DNA from: Apostichopus japonicus
Taxonomy: Eukaryota; Echinodermata; Holothuroidea; Aspidochirotida; Stichopodidae
NCBI RefSeq assembly: GCF_037975245.1
Contig: NC_092582.1
Coordinates: 22,158,577 to 22,222,576, forward strand
Length of the DNA stretch: 64,000 nucleotides
Reading direction: 5' to 3'
This document shows, one piece after another, positions 12,601 to 21,095 of this stretch (position 1 is the first letter of the stretch; every line of letters starts with the position of its first letter). The translations under genes were made by a program, and so were the position numbers. The notes beneath the pieces are model-generated. The model worked only from the letters and a program-made list of their open reading frames with translations, had not been told where the DNA came from and did no database searches.

Positions 12601-14174
12601 CACAAGAGTTGTGGGGTATTCTGCAATTAAGCAGGACCTTATACTATAATGTTAGTAGGTCGTGTCTATTGGCACGTGCACGTCCCAATAACAACCATTA
12701 TTGTTACGCTGACGTACCAATAAGCATCGATATTCGCACGAACATGCTCGTGCTTATAGACATTGACTTTGCACACGAAGGAGTACCAATAAGGATTGTT
12801 ATTCGCACAAACGTGTATGTGGGTATAATAAGCCATGTAGTGATTAGAAAAGCACTACCAATAAACATTTATATTCGCACGAACGTGTTCGTACTGAGTA
12901 GGCGGAGAAGGTAAACCATGGCCCCAACCACAGTGTTGGGTGTGCACGGTTGATTTTCCCCCCGTCGCCCCCCACCCTCAACATTTTGGTCAATGAAAAT
13001 TTGCCGATTCTCAAGAAATGGAACCTTATCTTTTTCAAAATCAATAGTCAAATCTGTAAAATATGAGAGAAATCAAATAAAGAGGAATCCTTTATTACAA
13101 AAATTGAAAAAGTATCCGCTGATATCCTTTGAACATAACCCTGGAAATCCCCATGGTTATCAAATTCCTGTTCCATTGTCATGCACTGCAGTGTTATTGT
13201 CCATCGATGTCCTGTTCATCCCTCCTGGCCAGCACATATCAGGACAGTTCATTGGTTACATCAACCACGAGCGCTGATTGGTCGTTACATGTGTGCGAAT
13301 AATCAATGTGATTCGCACGATTACGATCGTGCGAATAGCCACAACGATGTTAGTATACTACTAGGCTATGGTGGCATATTCCTATTAGAGTCTGGATCCA
13401 TCTGCCGATTGTTCTCCTTCAGGAAAAGTGCCAAAGAGCAGTAGGAGAATGTCTTTTTAACCTGTTATCAATCAGGATCTGTTTTTTGTGTGGTTTGCAT
13501 GTTGAAGAGCATGGAAGTACATGTGGTGCACAAATTGGCAATATAAGACCCCTTTAGGCGTACAAAAATTGTTTACTAATCAGTGAAGAGGTTTGTTTAC
13601 AAGTGACGAAAACTTCAGGCTCTGATAGCAAAAAATCTGCATGGTCATGATACATAAAACTGATGGTGCCATGAAAGGCCAACTTGTCAGCTATCCAGTG
13701 ATGGGTAGCGTTTAGCTAGTGAGAACTTCTATCTAGACTTAGAGACCACATTACTTTTGTGATTTAGTGTGTAAGTCAATAGGGCATATGCTACCCTATA
13801 CTGCAAGCCAATGTCTGTGGTCTTATACAGCCTTACCCTCTTAGTTTTAAAGAACGGCAGTGCTTCAAGCCTGCAGTGAATTGCAGGCAATGGGCGACAT
13901 GGCCAGAAACTACTATATATTCGAATATCCATTATGCAGAACATAAGGATAACTCACTTGGGCTTCTTTCATTAACCTAAGTTACGCCTACGGTTCTAAA
14001 TTAGCATGAGGTAGCCTAACGTTAAGGCTAGCTTTCATTTACCTGACTTTCTTCCAACAAACCCTGGTGGTTTCCATCCAACGCTTGGCAGCATACGCCC
14101 GAACATGTTATCAGTCTGCGTGGAAGAGTACATGATCGTGGAGTGACGAAACTTCGTAAAATCTGAGTTATCAT
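6539..14174 (-). CDS. C6orf136-like DUF2358 protein, complete six-exon gene
   Basis: Coding exons are 14174-14043, 11087-10326, 9924-9836, 8641-8447, 7388-7319 and 6664-6539. Together they total 1374 nt (457 residues plus stop), every junction is GT..AG, and all phases agree. Residues 1-44 are rich in Arg, Ser and Leu with no acidic residue in the first 30, like a mitochondrial presequence. Residues 45-285 are low in conservation and hydrophilic. From about residue 288 the protein follows human C6orf136 (as I remember it) to the end: LSEEMPNFFEQSHDYGMYS against LRQELPKLFLQSHDYSLYS, then TIQARWRLKGVP, YFDAFSVFQ, GLIHHHRLDK and IGIALGL. DUF2358 (PF10184) has no established biochemical activity, so none is claimed. 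The human protein is about 315 residues; the extra length here is in the middle of exon 2. Confidence 0.9.
6711..6990. repeat. Degenerate (ATAGT)n tract
   Basis: About 280 bp built from five-base ATAGT units with scattered A/G/C substitutions and six-base slippage variants. It lies in the intron between exons 6 and 5 of gene 1. The ATACT-rich complementary strand gives a long spurious YY/IL-rich reading frame. It is non-coding. Confidence 0.85.
7060..7250. repeat. Fragment of an ancient dispersed repeat
   Basis: The stretch CCCATTTATACCCCTGACTA, then AGGCGAGGCAA, then CTGCCTTGCCCCAAGATACA, then TAGATCGCAAGCCG has the layout of a repeat widespread in invertebrate deuterostome genomes (CCTTGCCCAAGGACACAACG core). 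Recognition is from memory of that core; no full-length boundary or target duplication could be set. It lies in intron 5 of gene 1. Confidence 0.4.
7319..7388 (-). CDS. Gene 1 exon 5: RLDK block
   Basis: The acceptor is CTTTGTAG|GTACTT and the donor GACAAG|GTATTA; it enters in phase 2 and leaves in phase 0. It encodes YFDAFSVFQVGSDGLIHHHR followed by LDK, matching TYDAYSTF...GLICRHRLDK in human C6orf136. Confidence 0.92.
7925..8075. repeat. Possible SINE-core fragment
   Basis: It contains AGTCGCCTTTTACGACAA followed by a GC-richer stretch inside otherwise AT-rich intron 4 of gene 1. GTCGCCTTTTACGAC is a phrase I recall from conserved central parts of invertebrate SINEs. No pol III boxes or tail can be seen, so this is a tentative label. 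Confidence 0.3.
8447..8641 (-). CDS. Gene 1 exon 4: DUF2358 core
   Basis: The acceptor is GCTTTGTAG|AGGTCT and the donor TACAG|GTGAGC; it enters and leaves in phase 2. It encodes GLAAYKATVQSLKLASTAYL followed by the family block LELLRMT...DGTIQARWRLKGVPLHS. This parallels human LEVLQLTRHPENWTLQARWRLVGLPVH (position compared, not copied in full). Confidence 0.92.
9609..9668 (+). repeat. tRNA-like 5' fragment (SINE relic)
   Basis: GGCTGGATAGCGCTCAGTCG followed by GTAGTGCTC resembles the acceptor and D-arm of a tRNA, with a good pol III A box (TAGCGCTCAGTCGG). The next bases could be an anticodon arm, but no GGTTCGAATCC B box follows. It is therefore a truncated SINE head or tRNA pseudogene, located in intron 3 of gene 1, and not a functional tRNA. 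Confidence 0.35.
9836..9924 (-). CDS. Gene 1 exon 3: DUF2358 start
   Basis: The acceptor is TTTTCCAG|ATGCCC and the donor ACAAA|GTGAGT in phase 2. It encodes MPNFFEQSHDYGMYSQ and then LEFDNRLMGVKT. This is the SHDYS(L/M)YS...VEFINE block of the C6orf136 family, the most recognisable part of the domain. Confidence 0.92.
10326..11087 (-). CDS. Gene 1 exon 2: long low-conservation region
   Basis: The acceptor is CCCACAG|TTGCAA and the donor GAG|GTTGGT, which is weak but gives the phase-0 join to MPNFF that aligns with C6orf136. The 254 codons begin LQQSWRAKRH. They contain an Arg-rich patch (RRRRANVRPLR) and Ser/Asp-rich stretches, and end with the start of the DUF2358 domain (EQLELMFHRLSEE). 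An in-frame ATG at 11111 lies upstream of the acceptor and would sit in the intron, so it was not used as the start. Confidence 0.85.
12681..12900. repeat. About 70-bp spaced repeats carrying small hairpins
   Basis: Three degenerate copies start TACCAATAA at 12715, 12784 and 12856, with a partial copy near 12681. Each is followed by ATTCGCAC(G/A)AAC and a self-complementary stretch: GCACGA..TCGTGC in copy 1 and CGAAC-GT-GTTCG in copy 3. The 69-72 bp spacing with an inverted core in each unit looks like a structured tandem repeat rather than a simple satellite. Confidence 0.65.
13311..13336. repeat. Perfect 11-bp inverted repeat with 4-base loop
   Basis: ATTCGCACGAT, loop TACG, ATCGTGCGAAT. 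The arm shares ATTCGCACGA with the units at 12.7-12.9 kb, so it is probably a further, more symmetrical member of that family. Confidence 0.8.
14043..14174 (-). CDS. Gene 1 exon 1: start codon and presequence
   Basis: The ATG at 14174-14172 has A at -3. The 44 codons begin MITQILRSFVTPRSCTLPRR and end EESQ, running exactly to a CAG|GTAAAT donor in phase 0, which matches the phase-0 acceptor of exon 2. A competing frame from an ATG at 14133 reaches the same donor in phase 1 and does not join exon 2 in frame, so the upstream ATG is preferred. The arginine-rich, acid-poor start suggests mitochondrial import. Confidence 0.75.
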
Positions 14175-14525
14175 GATTCGCACTTCCTTACTGTTGAGTA
14201 TAGCTCATACTGAGAAATGAACGTTGGCTAGGCTTTGCTTGTCATGAACAGAATTTGGTGTTGTATGTGTGTGTGTGGTATACAGTTTGCACTATAGTGT
14301 AGATGGGTTGCCCAGCTTTCAATAACAAGGGTGAATGAACCAGGGCTCAAATATCGTAACTAATATTACGTAATGAAGCTTGGCCAGGTACCAAAACATA
14401 AGCACTGGAGGCTGCATGACGTACGTATAGACCGTCCTTCAGATCCATCAGAGAGTTTAGCCCAACCTCAAGTTCGTCTATCTGGGTCATTCAATACCTC
14501 ATTAACCTCTCTAGCTGCCACAGGG

Positions 14526-15389
14526 CAGTGGCGTAACTTTGGTGCATGTTGCCCCGAGGCGAAAATGGATTGGGACGCCCCTAATCATGGAGGTAAACCT
14601 CCATGCCCTGACCAATTAGGTGTGCTTGGTGCAACACTGCAGAAGAGCAAATTAATTTTGGTTTTGAAAGCCATATACCCAATAACTTACAAATGGTACT
14701 TTAGAATAATTTTCATTTATGTTTTAATTAACTAATCATGTTATTAACATGGTTGGCCTAATAAAGAAACGTTTCCATCTTCTCCAGTTTCTGTACTTTC
14801 GAAAATTCGTCACTATAGCTGCGTCTTCTCGGGTACTGCGTCTAGTCTGATAGGCCTGACAAAATCATAATGCTTATCAATTATTTTCAACTCCAACTCA
14901 CAGTCATGGTGACTTAAATATTTCAGCATTGAAATTGCTGGAAGCTTAAAGTTGTGATGAAACAGTGTGAATAATGGAGTGGAACTTATGTCAACACGAT
15001 ATTTCTTCTCAGTGTCCTCAATTGGGTCATCTTCTGAAATTTCATCAACAAATTTACGAACCCGTCACTTTCTCAGTCCTCTCATTGTCACTAAATGACA
15101 CACTTATTCCAACCTTAAGAGCGAGGGTATAGTTGACTCGTTCCGTATCTAATTACTCCATTTTGATAATATGGGCTATAGTTAGGCAGTCTGGAATTTT
15201 CTCAAAATTTCGATGATTTTATTAGGTCCAAAAGCGTAATTATATGCGGATGCCAGGTGGGTAAAAGTTTCCACTTCTCTTCCTAAGCCATTATATCCAT
15301 ACAAACAAAGTATTATCGTGTCGAAAGGGTATCCAGGCCTGGGTGCCCGGGGGTCCTCTCCCCCAGCACGCATAGGAGTTACGCCTCTG
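14526..15389. mobile_element. Non-autonomous hAT-type transposon (864 bp)
   Basis: The left end is CAGTGGCGTAACTTT. The right end on the minus strand is CAGAGGCGTAACTCC, matching 12 of the first 13 bases. The flanking octamers are ccacaggg (14518-14525) and gcacaggg (15390-15397), seven of eight identical, as expected for an 8-bp hAT target duplication. No intact transposase frame lies inside; the longest frame is about 60 codons and unrecognised. It is an internally deleted or decayed copy. Confidence 0.7.
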
Positions 15390-15922
15390 GCACAGGGCTT
15401 GTTTTAAGAAATCACATGTAGGGCGGGGGGGGGGGGAGCATTAAAAGGAAATTTCACCCACGTGATAACATTATAATACAATAAATGGTCGAAAAGTGGA
15501 AATTTCATCGATTTAACAAGCATTCTTCTTGGGAATACCCAGCATTTCTGAGCTCATTTGGAATGACAAACACAAACCATAATACACATAAAACACGAAA
15601 GTAAATGGCTTTTACCTGTGTTGTCCCGATTAATTCAACAGACTTAATAAAGTCTCTTTCCGTATATGTATCAGGTTTGGGAAAGATCGTTCTTCTCTTA
15701 AAGTAATAATTTAAATATCACACTCTTTTCATTCAACAATCTCTGAATCAATGGCGTCGTCTGACATTGGGAACTCGTTGGGAGGAGGGGGGGGGGGGGG
15801 GGTGAGTGCCTTCAAGGGTAGTAGAATGTAACATTTCGCATCTTAAACGTAATCTGTATTATTCAGTTTTGTAGGGCAGCTGATAGAAAACCTTGCGAAT
15901 TATTTTGCTAAGTTGTATCAAT

Positions 15923-16200
15923 GGTGCGTACAGGTATCCATACACACGGTCGGGCCAACCGATTTTTATACTTTGCTAGTTGCTTGTTATGACAATTTTT
16001 CTTCAATCAGGTACCTTTAATGGAAAGATAATACTATAAAAATACACTCTATATGATTTTAAAGCCTGTGTTAAATTGCAGCTTAAAGAAATTAAGACAT
16101 TAAATTTGTGTTTATTTATCACGTTAGGCTGGTTGCTTCGTTTTAACGTTAAATTATAACGTTAGGTTCAAACTTTTCGCTTTTCGGTGAGTGTGATCAC
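15923..16200. repeat. Diverged repeat, copy A
   Basis: It begins GGTGCGTACAGGTATCCATA and ends with TAACGTTAGGTTCAAACTTT, then TCGCTTTTCGGTGAGTGTG. It parallels the copy at 17195-17470 across its whole length, with many substitutions and small indels. No ORF, inverted ends or clean target duplication were found. Confidence 0.7.
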
Positions 16201-17194
16201 GATCAATGCCGTCGATCTCGGGACTTGAATGCTACGGTGTCTTCAAAGTACTACTTATTTTTTATCTATACTAATATGCACACTACAGTTTATATATATA
16301 TATGTAGGGGTTGTGTATGTAACAAAAGTGGATGGCTGGGAAAGATAAACGAAAGTGAGAAAAGCAAATAAAATATGACACAGCTTAGCAATTTGAAAGG
16401 TTGACTGCTAACAGAGGACCATATTCATAACATTAATTTCCTCCTCCCTATATTTACCGTTTTCGAGATAATGAAAGTTGACTGTGAAATCTCTTTTATC
16501 AACAGTAAAAACGTTGAAGCAAACATATTTTACGTCATAGATACACACGGACACACCCGTTGACAAACTTGCTTTTCTTGAAGATTTACAACAAATCTTC
16601 CACGTCAACATTTTGATGATGCCTCACCAATCAGCGGAGGCACTGAGAGTCAGTTCGGACCAGGGGAAAATTACATTATCGGGACCAATGTTGAAGGGTG
16701 CAATTTTCAAAACGTCCCGTATATTATGAATATAAAAAAACGTTATTCTGTAATTCCAACATTTCCCGGCCTCCCATTTGACTACGGACCGGGCTGTACC
16801 CCCTCTGACCTCTCTCTCCACCTCTCTCTCTCCCTCCTTCTCTCTATGAATTTAATATTGATTGGTACACGGACCCAAGTGTGTGTGTCTCAGAATGCAT
16901 CAACCACTTTCCATCTAATTAAATAACCCTTACACGAGAATCGGCTTCAACGACCTTAGGGCCACACTCCATATTTATAAACCTGGACGCAACCCTGACT
17001 TGTGCCACATATCCACGCAATCCCGCCCCCCCCCGCCCCTCCACGCACACAAATACACACATAAGTAAGCTCATACACACGTCACGATGACCGGATATGT
17101 TTAGTTTGCCTTCAACAAGGAGTAAGAGCGGTGAAATGATATCATTTATTTCTCGAATCAGTGTGATAATGTGGCGACTTATTACATGTTTACT

Positions 17195-17470
17195 GGTGTG
17201 TAAAGGTATCCGTACACCTTTCCACGCAGTGCGTTTTATATACTTCTATTACTTCTTCGTTTGACAATAAATTTGCCTAAAAATACTATTTGTGGTTAGA
17301 TAATATCATACTTTATGCTTGATCTGATTGGAACGTTTTTTGGTCATTAAAGTGTGAAATTATAGGGGGATAAAGTTTATACTTAGTTACTGTGTTAGGC
17401 CTTGGTTACCAACTTAGTGCTAAATTGTAACATTAGGTTCAAAGTTTTCCCTTTTCGGTGGGTGTATTAC
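17195..17470. repeat. Diverged repeat, copy B
   Basis: It begins GGTGTGTAAAGGTATCCGTA and ends with TAACATTAGGTTCAAAGTTT, then TCCCTTTTCGGTGGGTGTA. It is in the same orientation as copy A, with a 1272-bp offset. It may be an old local duplication or two insertions of one family. Confidence 0.7.
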
Positions 17471-18189
17471 CGTTTCCTCCGCATAACTGGGGACATCATT
17501 TCTACGGAGCCTCTGAGGTGTCAACATATCTACAATGTAAACTATATTGTGTAGTAGTACCTTGAAATAACAGAAAGCAATATTTGGACAATTTTAACTA
17601 GCGTTCAGAAAAACATAGAGGAACATCACTTAGCAACCAGAAAACTTTAAAAAGAGTGCATATATACCTACATTGTTTAATGCAATTTGCAAGCATCAGG
17701 ACCTTCACATATTAAGGATAGTAACAATTGCTTATTGTATGCAAATAAACTAGATATTCCGACGGCTTAAATTGATTGCTAGAAACTTTCTGCATCAGTT
17801 GATTACAACCACATCCTCACAACGTTTTCTATGGCGAAGATATGATATTTTCTTTCAAATGTGCTGACTTTTTGTATGAGCATCTGGCAACAAGGGGATT
17901 AATTGACGTTTTCCTTTATACTTGCAATCATTTATCGACAGAAGAAAAAAAGAACAGATTTTTGTAAACGCTGCAGATTGATGGAAGGCAACGTATAGAG
18001 AACATTGAAAGCTGCGGGGAAATTCTAAATGTCTCACATTTTAACCGTAACGTGAACACGATATCAATGGGATGGGAGGGAAGGGGGGAGGGGGAGGGAG
18101 GGGGATGGGTTAAATCTAAATTATCATGACTGATCTTGGCAGGGCGCGAATCTTTATGGAAGGGTTATAGGCAGATACAATATTTTTTT

Positions 18190-18615
18190 TAAAGGAGGTA
18201 GATTGGCCTTTGGGTCGTTGGCGCCGACTTCCATTAAGAAGTGGGGGTGGGCATGGGGCCACCCCCAGAAAAAAAAGTTATAAAGTTGGTGCATTCTGAG
18301 GGATAATTTAGACAATCTATATCAATTTAGAACAAGTCTATGACTATAATTATAGGTTTAAACTCAGGGTTGTGCTAATAATTACTTTTGAATGTTTGTG
18401 CGAAGTTGAGAGGGGAGGGTGGACACCCCACAACCCCTGGATTCGTTCATGAGGACGTCTTGGGCCAGAAGGGAGTGGTATTATTCTTCCTCGACTGAAT
18501 GTTAAATAATCCGGTCACCAGAATGTTTATTTTGCGACTGACGATGGAGGGGGGGGCCTCTGACGAGGGGGGGGACTGACGAGGGGGGCCTGTCCACCCA
18601 CATTAGGCATGCCAC
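18190..18615. mobile_element. Dispersed GC-rich-ended repeat, copy 1
   Basis: G/C-rich ends (GGGGTGGGCATGGGGCCACC and GGCATGCCACTAC) flank an AT-rich middle. The minus-strand reading of the right end, GTAGTGGCATGCC, resembles a decayed CAGTGGCATGCC hAT-like terminus. The middle (TTCTGAGGGATAATTTAGAC through GTGCTAATAATTACTTTTG) is related to 25722-25860. Left boundary and target duplication are not resolved. Confidence 0.4.
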
Positions 18616-18631
18616 TACATTTAAAGGATAC

Positions 18632-18667
18632 ATATATATAAATATATATATATATATATATTATATA
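18632..18667. repeat. Short (TA)n microsatellite
   Basis: An imperfect TA tract of about 36 bp, interrupted by AAT and TTA. Confidence 0.9.
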
Positions 18668-19395
18668 CAGTTGATTAGTTTGAGACGTTGTAGCTTAATT
18701 CAGTTATGACAGAATATTCATCTTTTACTCCATACTCCATATAACATCACGCACTTAGGCTCTTATAAGAAGGGTCTAAAACCGTCCTTAAAACAGCCTA
18801 CAGGCATCATGTCACGGGAAATTCCCATTGCTACATCTTTGCTGACATTGTTTTTATTTTATATAGAGCCTTTTCATGTTACAAGTTGCCATGGCAACAA
18901 AATCTGATAAAGCACCCTACTTGAGAATACTATACAAAATCAAATCAACGACGACTGAAAAAGAAGAAGACTCCAGCTGTTCTGGTATTTGCATAAAATT
19001 TATTGTTTTATCAAACAATGTGGAACAAAAGAAAAAAAGAGGGGTGAAGTGGTTTGGAATCAATGTGATAACATATCATATACCCCCTCCCCCTCTCCAC
19101 TCCCTCCTCACCAAATTCTTAGCTCTACTTATTATGGGAAAACCTCAGTTGATGTAATACGAGCAATAAACTGAACTCTGTAACAACTTAGAGTGACAGA
19201 AATTGCCAACAATAATAATGCCCGGATTGAAAACTAAGGGCATTTACATATTTAAAATGAAATTGCGTCATATGATAGATGTAATATTGTGGTAGAATTT
19301 AACGGGCGGAGGCAAACAACCCGATCATCATCTTTGGCTGATATGACAGAGATCTTATTGGAGAACAGCTCAATCAAGTCTTCCCTTTGTATGTG

Positions 19396-19510
19396 AAGAA
19401 CATATTAAATCTGTGATATAACACCTAAATAGAATAAGGATTTTACTTTAAGTCTATGGTGAAGTTGTTCATAGCAGTTATCTCTATAACATAGATCAAT
19501 AATGATGATG
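19396..19510. repeat. Diverged dispersed repeat, copy 1
   Basis: GAACATATTAAATCTGTGAT, then TTGTTCATAGCAGTTATCTC and CATAGATCAATAATGATG. It matches 22782-22890 in the same order and orientation: GAACATTAAATATGTGAT, TTGTTCACGGTGGTTATCTC and CACCAATGATTG. The function and full extent are unknown. Confidence 0.5.
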
Positions 19511-20128
19511 GTTTGGGGTGTTTTGTTCCCTTTAATGACTGGCTCGACCCGGCCTCCTGGAGAGCAATATAACTTACGAGGATTTTAGGCTAAAACGCTA
19601 ATTCGCATATCCTTCTCAAGTTAACAAGGTATATCACACAAATTGCCATCGTACAACATAATGACCAAAACACATAAGTGACTTCCTGCTACCGATATGA
19701 ATATCTGTAAGATTTAGTTACATTTGAATGACGTATCTGTTGACGCAATTATTGCTTTTAAATATATGTGCTACTTGTGTTCCCTACAGAAAAAAACCCT
19801 CAAGAAAAACATCTTATATTCTTCTACATCAAATAGCAAGGACCCCCGAGGGGGAGGGGGAGGGGGGGGAGTGGTGTTTGTGTGTTGGACTATATGGGGA
19901 TGAGGAAATTATCATTCTCAATTTTCCCGGTGGGTAATTCGCTTTCAGGTATCCGACGAAAAAAGGAAAAGTAGAAGAAAAACCATATCATAAGAAAATC
20001 TTCCTAGATAAAAAAAAAAAAATGAAATAAATATTTGCACGATGATTTTATAATACAAACCTCACATTAACACTAATTCACTTTCCACGTTTTCATTATC
20101 TCGGTATGTAAAATATTATTGTTACATT

Positions 20129-20134
20129 TTTATT
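20129..20134 (-). terminator. Candidate Lhx2/9 polyadenylation signal
   Basis: AATAAA on the minus strand, about 460 bp downstream of the Lhx2/9 stop codon. The spacing would give a modest 3' UTR. The hexamer alone is weak evidence. Confidence 0.3.
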
Positions 20135-20507
20135 GATAATGTAGCAATGAAGAGGTACCCAGGTACCTATAGCACTGACCGTTCCAACAGAAAACAAACG
20201 GTTTTCACTTCTACCTCAATTTCTTTCTCTTAAAAATTCCGTTTCCGAAGTAAGGGCTCTTTGGCTATTGTAAGTGAGATAATGAATACAGACAGTTTAA
20301 GAAAATTAACGCTTTCGTTTTTCACCACAAGTTATCCTCTTCATTAAAACTATAGTCAAATTTTATACAAAGTGCTTGTTAAACCGCCGTGAATTGTTCT
20401 TTTTTTCTTTACACGGCAAGAATAGGGAATATCACTCTTTTATATTAATATATGTGCAAGAAGCGACAATAACGGTGACCAACAAACATTTAAAACATAC
20501 ATACATA

Positions 20508-20563
20508 CATTAATTAGTTATTTAATTAACTAATTATCTAATTAATTAATTAATTTGCCTCTG
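20508..20563. repeat. TAATTA-rich tract just downstream of the Lhx2/9 stop
   Basis: A run of overlapping TTAATTA/TAATTAA motifs about 30-85 bp past the stop codon, next to a short (ATAC)n. TAATTA is a typical homeodomain recognition core. It may be only a simple AT repeat within the 3' UTR. Confidence 0.6.
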
Positions 20564-20591
20564 TGTTTTTTACATATTCTGAGAGGATATC

Positions 20592-21095
20592 TCAGCTTCT
20601 GAACATCTCTGCATATCCTGGCAAGAAATTTGTATTTAAAGAAGTAGCCTGCATGTTGACGGCTTCGGCCTCGTTACTCCCGCCTATCGATAAACAATTA
20701 CTGCGTTTGGCAGGCATAGACGATACACTAGATACCTCGTCAGCCAAAGCCGGAGACGCAGTCTTAAGTTCACTATATGTGATTCCGTTTGCCATGCTCA
20801 CTAAACTTTCCGGGGAATTGTTCGGGCTTTCATTTTGCAAATTGTCCCTGATTTCGCTAAAATCATCCAAGACGTGCTTGTCGTCCAATGATTCCCCGTC
20901 AGACCCGTGTAATTCTTTGGTATGATCACTGCCGGCTTCACTCTCTTCCTCCTGGTCTGGTAGCGGACTAACATTGTCGTCGTCGTCGCCAGGAGACTTG
21001 GACGTATTTGAGTCGTTTGATGAAATATCCTTCCCATCTTTATCCTTCTTAAGAATCGTTCGCCTGTATTTTGCCCTTGCGTTTTGGAACCAGAC
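20592..21095 (-). CDS. Lhx2/9 last exon: homeodomain helix 3 and C-terminal tail
   Basis: The acceptor is CCACATAG|GTCTGG. It begins VWFQNARAKYRRTILKKDKD and is followed by a Ser-rich stretch, SPGDDDDNVSPLPDQEEES, a further acidic region (DDKHVLDDF) and a Ser/Asn-rich end, to TGA at 20594-20592. At 167 residues it is much longer after the homeodomain than the last exon I recall in LHX2. A 120-codon plus-strand frame opposite is a shadow. Confidence 0.95.
   Translation of the reverse strand, partial: VWFQNARAKYRRTILKKDKDGKDISSNDSNTSKSPGDDDDNVSPLPDQEEESEAGSDHTKELHGSDGESLDDKHVLDDFSEIRDNLQNESPNNSPESLVSMANGITYSELKTASPALADEVSSVSSMPAKRSNCLSIGGSNEAEAVNMQATSLNTNFLPGYAEMFRS

Larger units (their letters stand above)
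11088..14042 (-). other. Intron 1 of gene 1
   Basis: A 2.96-kb intron with GTAAAT donor and CCCACAG acceptor. No exon inside it joins in phase; a 34-bp splice-flanked stretch at 13844-13877 was considered and dropped. It contains the hairpin repeats at 12681-12900 and the palindrome at 13311-13336, described separately. Confidence 0.6.
14175..20591. other. Intergenic region between gene 1 and Lhx2/9
   Basis: No coding exon was recognised. It contains a hAT-type element (14526-15389), a pair of diverged copies of a roughly 275-bp sequence (15923-16200 and 17195-17470), a GC-richer dispersed repeat (18190-18615), a short (TA)n tract (18632-18667) and part of another diverged pair (19396-19510). 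The first part should include the promoter and 5' UTR of gene 1. The last 0.4-0.5 kb is likely the 3' UTR of the Lhx2/9 gene. Confidence 0.5.

Noticed and set aside
13844-13877. Possible 34-bp micro-exon in intron 1 of gene 1 (TGCAG|GCTTGAAG to AGAGG|GTAAGG)
   Set aside because: It has good-looking splice edges, but inclusion would break the frame between exons 1 and 2, which already join perfectly.
14043-14133. Alternative start MYSSTQTDNMF in exon 1 of gene 1
   Set aside because: This frame leaves exon 1 in phase 1 and cannot join exon 2 in frame. The ATG at 14174 gives an exact phase-0 join.
20563-20925. 120-codon plus-strand ORF
   Set aside because: It is the antisense of the Lhx2/9 last exon.
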